Assembly (NCBI RefSeq): GCF_900101265.1 | Contig: NZ_FMZS01000003.1 | Coordinates: forward strand, 372,001 to 436,000 | Source of the DNA: Massilia sp. PDC64 | GTDB taxonomy: Bacteria; Pseudomonadota; Gammaproteobacteria; Burkholderiales; Burkholderiaceae_D | DNA: 64,000 nucleotides | Direction: 5' to 3' | Translations under genes and position numbers: made by a program | Part shown: one piece after another, positions 1 through 7,931 of the stretch | How positions within the stretch are numbered: position 1 is the first letter of the stretch | Layout of the letters: every line of letters begins with the position of its first letter | Notes under the pieces: generated by a model | What the model was told of the DNA's origin: nothing | Databases searched by the model: none | Seen by the model: the letters and a program-made list of their open reading frames with translations, nothing else

Positions 1-422
1 CGGCGGCGCTTTCCACAGTGTTGCTGCACCGGCTGGACGGCTACCGGCGCGCGGCGGAAGACGTGGCGGCACGTCAGACCGTGGCGGCATTGCGCACGGC
101 GCTGCAGGCCGAGGCGGCGCGCCATCCCAATACGGTTGCGATGCTCGCCGGGCAGAATCCGATGCGCCTGCTGGCCCGTCCACCGGCCGATTATCTTGGC
201 GAATTCGCACTCTCCGAGCAGGGTCGTGTGGCACGAAACGGGTGGGTGTTTGACCCACGCGACAAAATCCTTGTCTATCTCACCTCAGAACGAGAAAGAT
301 TTGCTTCGGGCAAATCGAAATTGCCCACGTTCAAGGTAGAATTAACCCGAACTCCTGCTGACGCAGGGAAACAAATGATGAGCCTTGCATTAAATGAAGT
401 TGATGTGCAAAGCGGTCGTTAA
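1..422 (+). CDS. Partial pilin-like protein, C-terminal part
   Basis: The reading frame is open to the left edge (first whole codon at base 3), so the gene starts outside the window. The visible N-terminal residues are hydrophobic (AALSTVLLHRLDGYRRA) and run into a long amphipathic helix. This fits the end of a type IV pilin-like N-terminal helix followed by a small globular domain. It ends 47 bases before the mshA-like pilin in the same direction, so it is probably another minor pilin or pseudopilin of the MSHA cluster. The last 180 bases are clearly less GC-rich than the downstream genes. Without the N-terminus the prepilin motif cannot be checked. The pilin assignment is inference from shape and neighbours. 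Confidence 0.6.
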   Translation, partial: AALSTVLLHRLDGYRRAAEDVAARQTVAALRTALQAEAARHPNTVAMLAGQNPMRLLARPPADYLGEFALSEQGRVARNGWVFDPRDKILVYLTSERERFASGKSKLPTFKVELTRTPADAGKQMMSLALNEVDVQSGR

Positions 423-469
423 ATGAAAACCCCACGCGGCAGGGTTGCCGCACCTAAATCGGAGAGAGC

Positions 470-979
470 ATGAAAGTAAGTATCAAGAATAATGCGCAGG
501 GCGGCTTCACCTTGATCGAATTGATCGTCGTGATCGTGATTCTGGGCATTTTGGCTGCGACGGCGCTGCCGAAGTTTGCCAGCCTCGGCGGCGATGCTCG
601 CCTGGCCAGCTTGAATGCGGCGAAAGGCGCGCTGAACGCCACCGCCGCGATGGCGCACGGGAAGTGGCTGGCAAGTTCTACCGTTGCAAGTGCCGGTAAA
701 GTAACAGTGGAAGATACGACGATCAATTTCCAGACGGGTGGGTATCCGAAAGCTGAAGCCGCTACGGCAACCGCTGCCGGCCTCGGTTCGAGCGACTACA
801 AGGCGTATGTGAAAGGTGACGCTGGCAACCCGGTCACCACCATCGGTGCTGACGAACTGGTGATCGTGCCGGCGAGCCTGAGTGCCGCCAGCGCAGCGAA
901 GTGCTACGTGTCCTATAAGGCACCGGCATCGACGCCGCCGACCGTGACTGTCACGGGCACGGCCGACGACTGCAACTGA
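470..979 (+). CDS. mshA: MshA-like type IV major pilin
   Basis: Structural subunit of an MSHA-type type IV pilus, 169 aa. It has a short basic leader (12 aa) ending in Gly-Gly, then the class IV prepilin motif GG/FTLIEL with the conserved Glu at mature position 5. A hydrophobic helix follows, with the MshA-typical stretch [18 protein letters not shown]. Two cysteines near the C-terminus (C145 and C168) would form the D-region disulfide loop. The rest is Ala/Thr-rich. The start is supported by GGAGAG a few bases upstream. A strong hairpin follows the stop, so pilin message can be made separately from the biogenesis genes downstream. GC is lower than in the rest of the cluster. Confidence 0.88.
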   Translation: MKVSIKNNAQGGFTLIELIVVIVILGILAATALPKFASLGGDARLASLNAAKGALNATAAMAHGKWLASSTVASAGKVTVEDTTINFQTGGYPKAEAATATAAGLGSSDYKAYVKGDAGNPVTTIGADELVIVPASLSAASAAKCYVSYKAPASTPPTVTVTGTADDCN

Positions 980-998
980 TATATTCTCGCCTGATCCG

Positions 999-1024
999 AT
1001 CGGGACCGCAAAAGCGGTCCCGAT
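999..1024 (+). terminator. Hairpin after the pilin gene
   Basis: A perfect 11-bp inverted repeat (ATCGGGACCGC / GCGGTCCCGAT) with an AAAA loop begins 19 bases after the pilin stop. There is no long T tract, so it may act as an attenuator or mRNA 3' stabiliser as well as a terminator. It sits between the pilin and the assembly genes. Confidence 0.7.
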
Positions 1025-1118
1025 TGCCGTTTACGGCTCCAATGCGGCGTATTGACCACACCCCATTAGTAGTTCCATACGGAAAACCAGAAATATTCTC
1101 TCCAAGTAAAAATTTGGT

Positions 1119-1147
1119 ATCGGATTTTTCTACCGCTTGAATATAAT
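1119..1147 (+). promoter_or_regulatory. Candidate promoter of the msh assembly genes
   Basis: A perfect TATAAT (1142-1147) lies in an AT-rich stretch of an otherwise GC-rich sequence, 52 bases before mshI and after the pilin terminator. No good -35 box is found at 16-18 bp spacing (ATCGGA at 17), so only the -10 is convincing. A sigma-54 (-24/-12) reading was tested by eye and fails, because the GC of the -12 element is missing. Confidence 0.4.
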
Positions 1148-1199
1148 CAAGCCTCTACCGTACGTATCTCGACCAAGTCACGGATAACCATCGCCACGC

Positions 1200-2147
1200 A
1201 TGGGTTTTTTCAGTAAAGCAAAGAATAATGCAGCCTGGCTGGCCATGGTGCCGCAACGCGACGGGATCGCGGCGGCCAGCGTGCGCCGTGGCGCGGGCGA
1301 CGGCACGAAGCCGGCCGTGACGCAGGCCACCTTCTTCCCCGGCACCCCATCCGCGGACAGCCTCGAAAAGGCGGCGAAGGAAATCCATAGCGCGAGCTAT
1401 CTTTGCACGACGGTGCTGGCCGGCGGCGATTACCAGTTCATGTCCGTCGAATCACCGAACGTCCCGCGCGAAGAATTGAAAAGCGCCATGCGCTGGCGCC
1501 TCAAGGACATCCTCGATTTCCCCATCGACGACGCCACCTTCGACGTCCTCGACGTTCCGCTCGACCCGAACGCCGTCGTGCGTCCGCAGCAGAGCGTGTT
1601 CGCGATCGCGGTCCGCAACAGTGTCGTGTCCGCGCGCCAGAAAATGTTCAATGCCGCCAAGGTCAAACTGCGCGTCATCGACATCCCCGAGATGGCCCAG
1701 CGTAACGTGTCCGCGCTGCTGGAGCAGGACGGGCGCGGCATCGCCATGCTGTCGTTCGGGGAGGACGGCGGCCTGCTGACCGTGTCGTGGCGCGGCGAGC
1801 TGTATCTGTCGCGCCGCATCGACGTCACGCTGGCCCTGCTGCTCGACGACGACCACGACCGCAAGCACCAGGCGTTCGACAAGATCACGCTGGAGCTGCA
1901 GCGCTCCCTCGACAATTTCGAGCGCCAGTTCTCGTTCATCAGCGTGGCCAAGCTCGTGCTGGCGCCGACCGGCGCCACGGGCCTTGACGAATACCTGTCG
2001 AGCAACCTGTACACGCGCGTCGAGACGCTCGACCTGGCCGACGTGCTCGACCTCGAACGCGTGCCGGACCTGGCCGATCCGGGCCGCCAGCAGCGGTTCT
2101 TCGTGCCCATCGGCGCCGCGCTGCGCGCGGAGGAGGCCGCGGCATGA
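1200..2147 (+). CDS. mshI: MSHA biogenesis protein MshI (PilM-like)
   Basis: 315 aa, with the size and position of MshI/PilM, the cytoplasmic actin-fold component of the type IV pilus inner-membrane platform. It binds the N-terminal tail of the PilN-like partner. No signal peptide or membrane segment is visible, as expected. The middle carries the family-like patterns KLRVIDIPEMAQRN and IAMLSFGEDGG (nucleotide-fold beta strands). The stop overlaps the start of the next gene by 4 bases (ATGA), which indicates translational coupling with the PilN-like gene. The upstream ribosome site is weak. The start was chosen because it is the first ATG after the candidate promoter and begins a typical MGFF N-terminus. 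Confidence 0.82.
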   Translation: MGFFSKAKNNAAWLAMVPQRDGIAAASVRRGAGDGTKPAVTQATFFPGTPSADSLEKAAKEIHSASYLCTTVLAGGDYQFMSVESPNVPREELKSAMRWRLKDILDFPIDDATFDVLDVPLDPNAVVRPQQSVFAIAVRNSVVSARQKMFNAAKVKLRVIDIPEMAQRNVSALLEQDGRGIAMLSFGEDGGLLTVSWRGELYLSRRIDVTLALLLDDDHDRKHQAFDKITLELQRSLDNFERQFSFISVAKLVLAPTGATGLDEYLSSNLYTRVETLDLADVLDLERVPDLADPGRQQRFFVPIGAALRAEEAAA

Positions 2148-2833
2148 GCCAGCAGATCAACCTCTTCAATCCGGCTTTCCAGCCGCAGAAGAAGATCTTC
2201 TCGGTCAACGCGACGGCCGCGGCCCTCGGCGTTCTCGTGCTGGCCCTCGTCGGGACAGGCGTGTACGCCAAGGTGCGCGTGGCGCGCCTGGAGACCGAGG
2301 TCGCGCGTGGCGAAGAAAAGGTCCAGGCCGCGCAGAAGCGCCTGGAGGCCGCCACCGCCGAATTCGCGCCGCGCACGAAGGACGGGCGTCTCGAAGCGGA
2401 ACTGGCCGAAGCCCAGGCCGAACACGATGCCTTGCGGCGCGTGGCCGACGTGATCCAGCGCGGTGACCTGGGCAATACCGAAGGCTATGCGGAATACTTC
2501 CGCGCGCTGGCGCGCCAGAGTGTCGACGGCCTGTGGCTGACGGGGGTGACCATCACCGGCGCCGGCACGGAGATCGCCGTGCGCGGCCGCGCGCTCGACC
2601 CCGCGCTCGTGCCGGGCTACCTGTCCCGCCTGCGCAATGAGCGCGTCCTGCAGGGCAAGCCGGTGGGCAGCATGCAGATCGGCCAGGCGTCCACCGTCAA
2701 GGTGCGCGGCGCCGACGGCAAGGAGAGCGACGCGCCCGCGCCGTACGTCGAATTCAGCCTGCAGTCGGCTGCAGCATCGGCAGCGGCGGCGTCCGCACCG
2801 GACGCGCAGGCCGCCATCGGAGGCTTGCGATGA
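2144..2833 (+). CDS. PilN-like pilus assembly protein (second MshI/PilN component)
   Basis: 229 aa. The N-terminus has the short PilN-type cytoplasmic motif (SQQINLFNPAF, compare INLLPxR in PilN). One transmembrane helix follows (about residues 25-45, AAALGVLVLALVGTGVYA), then a periplasmic coiled coil rich in Glu, Ala and Lys (about 48-105) and a ferredoxin-like domain. The C-terminus is Ala-rich. In the PilM-PilN-PilO scheme this protein links the cytoplasmic MshI to MshJ. It overlaps the genes on both sides by 4 bases. Often annotated as a PilN-domain protein in msh clusters. Confidence 0.82.
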   Translation: MSQQINLFNPAFQPQKKIFSVNATAAALGVLVLALVGTGVYAKVRVARLETEVARGEEKVQAAQKRLEAATAEFAPRTKDGRLEAELAEAQAEHDALRRVADVIQRGDLGNTEGYAEYFRALARQSVDGLWLTGVTITGAGTEIAVRGRALDPALVPGYLSRLRNERVLQGKPVGSMQIGQASTVKVRGADGKESDAPAPYVEFSLQSAAASAAAASAPDAQAAIGGLR

Positions 2834-3555
2834 AGCGCCGCTGGCTCCAGTTCACGGCGCGCGTGGAAGCGCTGCAGCCGCGCGAACGCATCATGGCGTT
2901 CGGCGCCGCCGTCGTCGTGCTCGTGTTCCTTGCGAACACCTTCGTGTTTTCGCCCCTGTCGCGCAAGGAAACCGCGTTGCGTTCGTCCCTGCAGCAGCAG
3001 ACCATCACGCTCGGCGGCATCGCCGCCGACATCGAAGGCAAGGCCCGCGCCTACGGCAACGATCCGAACGAAGCGCTGCGCAAGCGCCTGGGCGAACTGC
3101 GGGCCGAGACGGCGCGCACGAGCGAGGAACTGCGCACGATGCAGAAAGGCCTCGTGCCGCCGGAACGCATCGCGCCGCTGCTGGAATCGATCCTGCGCGC
3201 GAACGGGCGCCTGAAACTCGTGTCGTTGAAGACGCTGCCCGTGACGACGCTGGCGGACGGCTCGACGCCGGCGGCGGGCGCGCCGGCCGCACCCGCGCCC
3301 GCGAACGGCACACCTGCGGCCCCGCCGGTCCCGCCGGTCGTCGCGAAATCGCCCGACCTGCTGTACCGCCACGGCGTCGAACTGACGGTGCGTGGCAGCT
3401 ATCTCGACATGGTCGATTACATGCAGGCGCTGGAGACGCTGCCCACCCAGCTGTTCTGGGGCAAGGCGCAGCTCGATGCGGAAGAGTACCCGAACGTGCG
3501 CCTGACCCTGACGCTGTACACCCTGAGCCTGGACCCGAAATGGATGAAGCTGTGA
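2830..3555 (+). CDS. mshJ: MSHA biogenesis protein MshJ (PilO/GspM-like)
   Basis: 241 aa, same plan as PilO/GspM: a short cytoplasmic N-terminus with the PREREIM-like motif (LQPRERIMAFG), one transmembrane helix (about residues 22-40, FGAAVVVLVFLANTFVF), then a periplasmic coiled coil and a small alpha/beta domain. An Ala/Pro-rich linker lies around residues 145-170 (GAPAAPAPANGTPAAPPVPP). In the machine it pairs with the PilN-like protein to form the periplasmic collar. It starts inside the preceding gene (ATGA overlap), so the three platform genes are translationally coupled. Confidence 0.82.
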   Translation: MKRRWLQFTARVEALQPRERIMAFGAAVVVLVFLANTFVFSPLSRKETALRSSLQQQTITLGGIAADIEGKARAYGNDPNEALRKRLGELRAETARTSEELRTMQKGLVPPERIAPLLESILRANGRLKLVSLKTLPVTTLADGSTPAAGAPAAPAPANGTPAAPPVPPVVAKSPDLLYRHGVELTVRGSYLDMVDYMQALETLPTQLFWGKAQLDAEEYPNVRLTLTLYTLSLDPKWMKL

Positions 3556-3566
3556 TTCCGACGACG

Positions 3567-3938
3567 ATGAAGCCGGCCTTCGGCGCCGCACTCCTTGCCC
3601 TGTTGCTGGCGGGCGGCGCGCATGCGCAGCCCCTGCAGGACCCGACGAAACCGCCCGCGGCCGCGACGCCGGTCGCCAGCGGCCCGCTGGCTGCGACCAG
3701 CGGTCCGCAGCTGCAGTCGATCCTGATCGGGCGTGCGGCGGGCGGGCGCCACGTGGCCGTCATCGATGGCGAGACGGTACGCCAGGGCGAGAGCTTCCGC
3801 GGCGCGAAGGTCGTGCGTATCCGCGAGAACGAGGTGGAACTGGTGCGCGGCGGCGAACGCCAGGTGCTGCGCCTGTACGCCGAAGCGGCGGACGGCATCA
3901 AGGGCGACCACGCCGCCACGGTCACCGTGCGGCGTTGA
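3567..3938 (+). CDS. mshK: MSHA biogenesis protein MshK (PilP/GspC-like, periplasmic)
   Basis: About 123 aa from the ATG chosen here. It begins with a clear signal peptide (MKPAFGAALLALLLAGGAHA, cleavage after AHA), followed by QPLQDPTKPP, the DPTxPP motif typical of MshK. The rest is a small beta domain (ILIGRAAGGRHVAVIDGETV, ENEVELVRGGE) like the PilP/GspC homology region that docks on the secretin. In-frame ATG at 3540 and GTG at 3552 would add a few residues before the signal peptide. I prefer 3567 because it gives a normal signal sequence. Lies 11 bases after mshJ and 12 before mshL. Confidence 0.78.
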   Translation: MKPAFGAALLALLLAGGAHAQPLQDPTKPPAAATPVASGPLAATSGPQLQSILIGRAAGGRHVAVIDGETVRQGESFRGAKVVRIRENEVELVRGGERQVLRLYAEAADGIKGDHAATVTVRR

Positions 3939-3950
3939 CAAAGGATGAGG

Positions 3951-5783
3951 ATGAACGACAAGCGTATTCCGATGCGTTCCATGGCGGCGATCCCCGCCGC
4001 GCTGCTGGCGCTCTTTGCGCTATCCGGCTGCCAGACGACGCCCAGCTCGACCACCTACGACAACATCAAGGGCGAGGTGGCGAGCGGTGCGAGCAAGCGC
4101 CCGGCCGCGGCACCGACGGTCGACGCGGCCGTGGCCGACGCGCTGCTGCCGCCGGCCGCCGCGCTGGCCACGCAACTGCCCAAGGCGCGGCCCGCGCTGG
4201 AAGAGCGTTTCAACGTCTCCTTCAACAACGTGCCGGCGCAGCAGTTCTTCCGCTCGATCGTCGCGGGCACGCGCTACAACATCCTCGTGCATCCGGACGT
4301 CGCCGGCACCATCACGGCGAACCTGAAGGACGTGACCCTGCCGGAGACCCTCGACGCGATCCGCGAGATGTACGGCTACGACTACAAGATCGAGGGCACG
4401 CGCATCTCGATCAAGCCGCTGACGATGCAGACCAAGATGTTCCATGTGAACTACCTGGTCGGCAAGCGCGCGGGCATGTCGAGCACCCGCGTGTCGTCGA
4501 CGTCCGTGGCGAACGCGGTCAACAACGGCAACGGTAACGGCAACAACGGTAACAACGGCCAGGGCCAGAACCCGTTCGGCAACAACGGCAACAACGGCAA
4601 CAACCAGAACAACAACGGCAACAACCCGAACGGCCAGAACGGCGGCCAGCTGGACAGCACGGACGTCGCGACGATGTCCGCCAACGATTTCTGGGGCGAC
4701 CTGAAACTGGCCATCGAGGCGATCGTGGGACCGAAAGAGGGTGGCCGCAGTGTCGTCGTCAGCCCGCAGTCGGGCGTGCTCGTGATCCGCGCGATGCCGG
4801 ACGAGCTGCGCAACGTGGACGCGTACCTGAAAGCGACGCAGCTCGCCGTCGACCGCCAGGTGATCCTGGAGGCGAAGATCCTCGAGGTGGAGCTGAACGA
4901 CAGCTACCAGAGCGGCGTCAACTGGGCGTCGTTCGCGTCGATCCGCAGTGGCCACGACAACCGCGTGTCGGGTGGCCTGATCGCGCCGGGCGCGACGCTC
5001 ACGCCGCTGCCGTTCAATGGCGGCCAGCCGGCCGTGATCACGGACCCGAGCACGGGCCTGTCGGCCAGCAGCGGTTTCTCGCTGTCGAATGCGGCGGGGG
5101 CAGCCGGCTCGATGTTCGGCCTTGCCGTGCAGACCGCGAACTTCGCGGCGCTGATCTCGTTCCTCGAAACGCAGGGCACCGTGCACGTGCTGTCGAGCCC
5201 CCGCGTGGCGGCCGTCAACAACCAGAAGGCGGTGCTGAAGATCGGTACCGACGAGTTCTACGTCACCGGCGTGCAGACGACGACGAACTCCACGACGACC
5301 GGCAACGTCACGTCGCCGACCGTCACCCTGCAGCCGTTCTTCTCCGGCGTCGTCCTCGACGTCACGCCGCAGATCGACGAGAAGGGCAACATCCTGCTGC
5401 ACGTGCACCCGTCCGTCAGCCAGGTCTCGACGATCAACAAGTCCGTCAACCTGGGCACGGCCGGCAGCCTGAACCTGCCGCTCGCGGCATCCGCGACGTC
5501 GGAACTGGACAGCATCGTGCGCGGCCAGAACGGCCAGGTCGTCGCCATCGGCGGCCTGATGCGCCAGGCATCGACGGCCGACGATTCGCAGATTCCGGGG
5601 ACCGGCAAGGTGCCCGTGCTGTCGTCGCTGTTCGGTGCCAAGAAGCGCGTGAACCAGAAGCGCGAACTGGTCGTGCTGATCAAGCCGACCATCGTCGAAG
5701 GCATCAACAACTGGAACGACGACCTGCTCGACACGAACCGCCGCATCGAGCAGCTCGACCCGCGCACCCGGGGAGGCCGCTGA
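3951..5783 (+). CDS. mshL: MSHA pilus secretin MshL
   Basis: Outer-membrane secretin ring of the pilus, 610 aa. A lipoprotein signal ends in the lipobox LSGC. An STN/secretin N-domain follows (FNNVPAQQFFRSIVAGTRYN), then a long Asn/Gly-rich low-complexity insert (about residues 185-235, repeats of NNGN). The conserved C-terminal secretin domain ends with VVAIGGLMR and the KRELVVLIKPTIV motif. The ATG at 3951 is preferred over 3945 because AAAGGA stands 5 bases before it. The stop is immediately followed by the start of mshM. The Asn/Gly run sits where secretins have a flexible linker between the periplasmic N-domains and the beta-barrel. Confidence 0.9.
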   Translation: MNDKRIPMRSMAAIPAALLALFALSGCQTTPSSTTYDNIKGEVASGASKRPAAAPTVDAAVADALLPPAAALATQLPKARPALEERFNVSFNNVPAQQFFRSIVAGTRYNILVHPDVAGTITANLKDVTLPETLDAIREMYGYDYKIEGTRISIKPLTMQTKMFHVNYLVGKRAGMSSTRVSSTSVANAVNNGNGNGNNGNNGQGQNPFGNNGNNGNNQNNNGNNPNGQNGGQLDSTDVATMSANDFWGDLKLAIEAIVGPKEGGRSVVVSPQSGVLVIRAMPDELRNVDAYLKATQLAVDRQVILEAKILEVELNDSYQSGVNWASFASIRSGHDNRVSGGLIAPGATLTPLPFNGGQPAVITDPSTGLSASSGFSLSNAAGAAGSMFGLAVQTANFAALISFLETQGTVHVLSSPRVAAVNNQKAVLKIGTDEFYVTGVQTTTNSTTTGNVTSPTVTLQPFFSGVVLDVTPQIDEKGNILLHVHPSVSQVSTINKSVNLGTAGSLNLPLAASATSELDSIVRGQNGQVVAIGGLMRQASTADDSQIPGTGKVPVLSSLFGAKKRVNQKRELVVLIKPTIVEGINNWNDDLLDTNRRIEQLDPRTRGGR

Positions 5784-6677
5784 ATGTACACGGCCCACTT
5801 CGGCCTGCGCGAGCTGCCGTTCGGGATCACGCCCGACACCAGCTTTTTCTTCGGCGCCCCGCATTCGCAGGAAGCCCTGAACACGCTGCTCGTCGCGGCG
5901 CGCGGCGGCGAGGGCTTCATCAAGATCACGGGCGAAGTCGGCACCGGCAAGACCCTGTTGTGCCGCAAGTTCATGGCGACCCTGGGTCCGGAGTTCGTCA
6001 CCGCGTACATCCCGAACCCGTACCTCGAACCGCGCACCCTGATGCTGGCCCTCGCGGACGAGCTGGAAGTGGGTTACGACAAGGACGCCGACCAGCACCA
6101 AGTGCTGAAAGCGATCACGCACCGGCTGCTGCAGCTGGCGGCCGACGACAAGCGCGTGCTGCTGTGCCTCGACGAGGCGCAGGCCATGCCCGTCGAGACG
6201 CTGGAGGCGCTGCGCCTGCTGACGAACCTGGAGACGGAAAAGCGCAAGCTGCTGCAGATCGTCCTGTTCGGCCAGCCGGAGCTGAACCGCAAGCTGGAAC
6301 TGCAGTCGATCCGCCAGCTCGCCCAGCGCATCACGTTCCACTACCATCTCGGGCCCCTGAGCCGCGACGACCTCGATTACTACGTGGCGCACCGCCTGCG
6401 CGTGGCCGGGTATGATGGGGCGCGCCTGTTCTCGCGCGGTGCCGTGTCCCGCCTGTACGCCGCCAGCGGCGGCGTGCCCCGCCTCGTCAACATCCTCGCG
6501 CACAAGGCCATGATGCTGTGCTACGGCCAGGGGCGCCAGCAGGTCGCGCGCGCGCACGTGAACCTGGCCGCGCGCGATACGCTCGCGACGAGCAGGCGCC
6601 GCCTGTGGCCATGGGCCGCATCCGCCGCCGCGCTGGCCGCCGCGTGCGCGGGCCTGGCATGGGCGCTGAGCCATTGA
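5784..6677 (+). CDS. mshM: MSHA biogenesis ATPase MshM (ExeA-like)
   Basis: 297 aa AAA ATPase of the ExeA/GspA family. It starts with the family hallmark YTAHFGLRELPFGITPD. Walker A is GEVGTGKT (residues 50-57) and Walker B is VLLCLDEAQ (about 125-133). A sensor-like region LFGQPELNRKL follows. The C-terminus ends in one hydrophobic helix (about 270-294), which would anchor it to the inner membrane. ExeA proteins help insert or assemble secretins through the peptidoglycan, so MshM probably serves MshL, whose gene ends on the base before its start codon. Mid-operon. Confidence 0.88.
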   Translation: MYTAHFGLRELPFGITPDTSFFFGAPHSQEALNTLLVAARGGEGFIKITGEVGTGKTLLCRKFMATLGPEFVTAYIPNPYLEPRTLMLALADELEVGYDKDADQHQVLKAITHRLLQLAADDKRVLLCLDEAQAMPVETLEALRLLTNLETEKRKLLQIVLFGQPELNRKLELQSIRQLAQRITFHYHLGPLSRDDLDYYVAHRLRVAGYDGARLFSRGAVSRLYAASGGVPRLVNILAHKAMMLCYGQGRQQVARAHVNLAARDTLATSRRRLWPWAASAAALAAACAGLAWALSH

Positions 6678-6689
6678 CGGGGAGCCGGA

Positions 6690-7925
6690 ATGAGCCTGAT
6701 TAACAAGATGCTGCAAGACCTGGATGCGCGCGGCACGCCGAAGAATGGCGAGCTTCCCGGCCAGGTCAAGCCTGTCGAACGGACGGCGTATCGGCCGAAC
6801 CGCCGCCTGATCGCGGCCGCCGTCGCCGGTACCGTCGCGGCCGTCGCATTGGGTTGGCTCGGCTGGTCCCAGTTGCACCGTACGCCGAAGCCGGCGGCTG
6901 TGGTCCCGGCGCCCGTTGCCGCCGTCCAGGTCGCGCCCGTGGTCACGGGGCCCGTGCAGGCCGCGCCCGTCGTGACCGGGCCGGTGCAGGCGCCTGCCGC
7001 TGCACCGGTGGAAGCGCCGCCGCCCGCAAACAAGGCCGAAGACGCGCCGGCACCGAAACCCATGACGCGCGCGGAACGCCGCGCGGAACGCAAGCGTCTC
7101 GCGGCGCAGCGCAAGGAAGAGAAAGCGGCGGCACGCATGGCGGAGAAGGTGCCCACGGTGCGCGCGAAGGACGTCGCACCGATGGAGCCGGACAGCGAGG
7201 AAGCGCGCGAGGCGCGCCGCGCCATGGCGCAGGCGCTGGCCGCACGGGGCAAGTCCGCGAAGAAGACGTCCGCCGCGCTGGTGGCCGCCGCGCGCGCGGC
7301 CGCCCACGACGAGCCGGCGCCGAAGAGTAAACGCGGCGCACAGGGCCGCCAGGAGACGGGCGCCCAGCGCGCGGAAGGCGAATACCGGCGCGCGCTCGCG
7401 AGCCTGCAGGAAGGCCGCATGATCGAGACCGTTGCTTCGCTCGAACAGGCGCTGAAATACGAACCGACGCACGAGGCGGCGCGCCAGACGCTCGTCGGCC
7501 TGCTGATCGAAGCGAACCGCAACGACGAGGCGATGCGCCAGCTGCAGCTGGGCCTTACGCTGGACCCGCGCCAGCCCGCGATGGCGATGCTGCTGGCGCG
7601 CTTGCAGATCGAGCGGGGCGGCAACGGCATCGACACCCTCATGCGCACCTTGCCGTACGCAGGCAACGACGCCGACTACCGCGCCTTCCTGGCGGCCGCG
7701 CTGGCCCGCCAGCAGCGTCACCGCGAAGCGGCCGAGCAGTACCAGCAGGCCGTGCGCGCCGTGCCGTCGAACGGCGTGTGGTGGATGGGTCTCGGCATCT
7801 CGCTGCAGGCCGAGAAGCGCAACGGCGAGGCACTGGACGCGTTCCAGCGCGCCCGCGCGAGCGGAGGGCTGTCGCAGGAGCTGCAGGGCTTCGTGGAGCG
7901 GCGCATCCAGCAGCTGGCGCACTGA
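6690..7925 (+). CDS. mshN: MSHA biogenesis protein MshN (TPR protein)
   Basis: 411 aa. It begins with the MshN/GspB-type N-terminus MSLINKMLQDLDAR, has one transmembrane helix (about residues 38-57), and then a long Pro/Ala/Val linker that includes a direct repeat of APVVTGPVQA. A charged Arg/Lys/Glu segment follows (about 125-145). The C-terminal half is made of TPR helices (EYRRALASLQEGR, ALKYEPTHEAARQTL and so on). It is likely the inner-membrane partner of the MshM ATPase. It is the last gene of the cluster, ending 6 bases before a convergent aminotransferase gene. The mshE and mshG genes that follow in Vibrio are absent here. Confidence 0.85.
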   Translation: MSLINKMLQDLDARGTPKNGELPGQVKPVERTAYRPNRRLIAAAVAGTVAAVALGWLGWSQLHRTPKPAAVVPAPVAAVQVAPVVTGPVQAAPVVTGPVQAPAAAPVEAPPPANKAEDAPAPKPMTRAERRAERKRLAAQRKEEKAAARMAEKVPTVRAKDVAPMEPDSEEAREARRAMAQALAARGKSAKKTSAALVAAARAAAHDEPAPKSKRGAQGRQETGAQRAEGEYRRALASLQEGRMIETVASLEQALKYEPTHEAARQTLVGLLIEANRNDEAMRQLQLGLTLDPRQPAMAMLLARLQIERGGNGIDTLMRTLPYAGNDADYRAFLAAALARQQRHREAAEQYQQAVRAVPSNGVWWMGLGISLQAEKRNGEALDAFQRARASGGLSQELQGFVERRIQQLAH

Positions 7926-7931
7926 CGCGTT

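Noticed and set aside
1110..1132. Sigma-54 promoter before mshI
   Set aside because: TTGGTAT resembles a -24 element, but there is no GC at the -12 position.
4515..4650. AACAACGGCAAC repeats looked like a short tandem array or CRISPR-like repeat
   Set aside because: Unit length is too short, there are no spacers, and it codes Asn/Gly within the secretin frame.
4020..7922. 1300-codon open frame on the minus strand across mshL-mshN
   Set aside because: It is antisense to clearly coding msh genes. Its length is caused by high GC at third positions, and the translation is Arg/His/Ala/Gln-rich without motifs.
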